From: Pseudoalteromonas shioyasakiensis
GTDB lineage: Bacteria > Pseudomonadota > Gammaproteobacteria > Enterobacterales > Alteromonadaceae
Assembly (NCBI RefSeq): GCF_001550135.1
Contig: NZ_LRUE01000015.1
Span: 744,001 to 808,000, forward strand
Direction of reading: 5' to 3'
Length of the DNA stretch: 64,000 bases
Below are positions 63,899 to 64,000 of the stretch, in pieces; the stretch's first letter is position 1, and each line of letters starts with the position of its first letter. Made by a program: the position numbers and the translations under genes. The notes under the pieces were generated by a model, which saw nothing but the letters and a program-made list of their open reading frames with translations, was not told the DNA's origin and ran no database searches.

Positions 63899-64000
63899 CT
63901 AATAACTTGTGGCGTTTCTTTTTAACTGTGACAAGATATTATCATTCAATTTTAACCAATTAGTTTCGTATTCCCATGTCTTTTTGAAGTCGTCATTGCT
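63899..64000 (-). CDS. C-terminal end of an unidentified protein (window-truncated)
   Basis: The last 102 bases are open on the minus strand and encode 33 residues with a protein-like composition: DDFKKTWEYETNWLKLNDN, then ILSQLKRNATSY and a TAG stop. The rest lies outside the window. Being upstream of the hheA-like gene on the same strand, it could belong to the same cluster. The identity is unknown. Confidence 0.35.
   Translation of the reverse strand, partial: SNDDFKKTWEYETNWLKLNDNILSQLKRNATSY

Overview
The window looks like chromosome of a marine gammaproteobacterium of the Alteromonadales, most likely Pseudoalteromonas or a close relative. Support comes from the bamB-der gene order at the left edge, modest G+C with many AT-rich spacers, several c-di-GMP enzymes, secreted multidomain subtilases with GlyGly-CTERM-like tails, and a palindromic intergenic element of a kind I associate with this order. 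No rRNA, tRNA or CRISPR array was seen.

Bases 1-23.7 kb are mostly housekeeping and secretory genes. They hold the 3' end of bamB, der, an OhrR-like regulator divergent from a medium-chain oxidoreductase with two near-identical operator-like palindromes between them, a CHASE-EAL phosphodiesterase, a thioredoxin-like protein, a c-type haem protein, and yjdM. A two-gene protease operon follows. Its first gene is a subtilase-like protein whose Asp, His and oxyanion Asn positions look substituted, and its second is an intact subtilase. A membrane-anchored ToxR/CadC-type regulator with a beta-propeller sensor is transcribed divergently.

Bases 23.8-36.8 kb are metabolic. A five-gene arsenic operon runs arsC-arsR fusion, acr3, a CX5R phosphatase, GAPDH, arsJ. 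A LysR-type gene is divergent from a VOC / Old Yellow Enzyme / polysaccharide deacetylase / small lipoprotein operon. A DUF1852-MetE-core pair matches MesX-MesD, the oxygen-dependent folate-independent methionine synthase. About 900 bp of stacked repeats follow (36.8-37.5 kb).

Bases 41.5-57.4 kb are accessory. A compact Tn7-like transposition module (tnsA-tnsB-tnsC-tniQ, overlapping genes) is bracketed by short repeats in opposite orientation that look like TnsB-binding arrays, with no cargo between them. It abuts an SOS-controlled umuDC operon. Next come an orphan MbcA/ParS/Xre-type antitoxin, a GNAT gene, a truncated and frameshifted second umuC, a tiny membrane protein, three c-di-GMP genes, and a higA remnant cut by an IS3-family (IS51-group-like) element whose OrfA carries a nonsense codon.

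Bases 57.5-63.5 kb hold one 1968-residue defence-type protein: a transglutaminase-like region, DUF4011, an SF1 helicase, a Vsr-like nuclease and DUF3320, matching the HheA architecture. A perfect hexanucleotide tract of about 21 copies encodes a (Glu-Ala)n linker between nuclease and DUF3320. The best candidates for something little described are the cargo-free Tn7-like element, the protease/pseudoprotease/regulator trio, and the repeat-tuned HheA.
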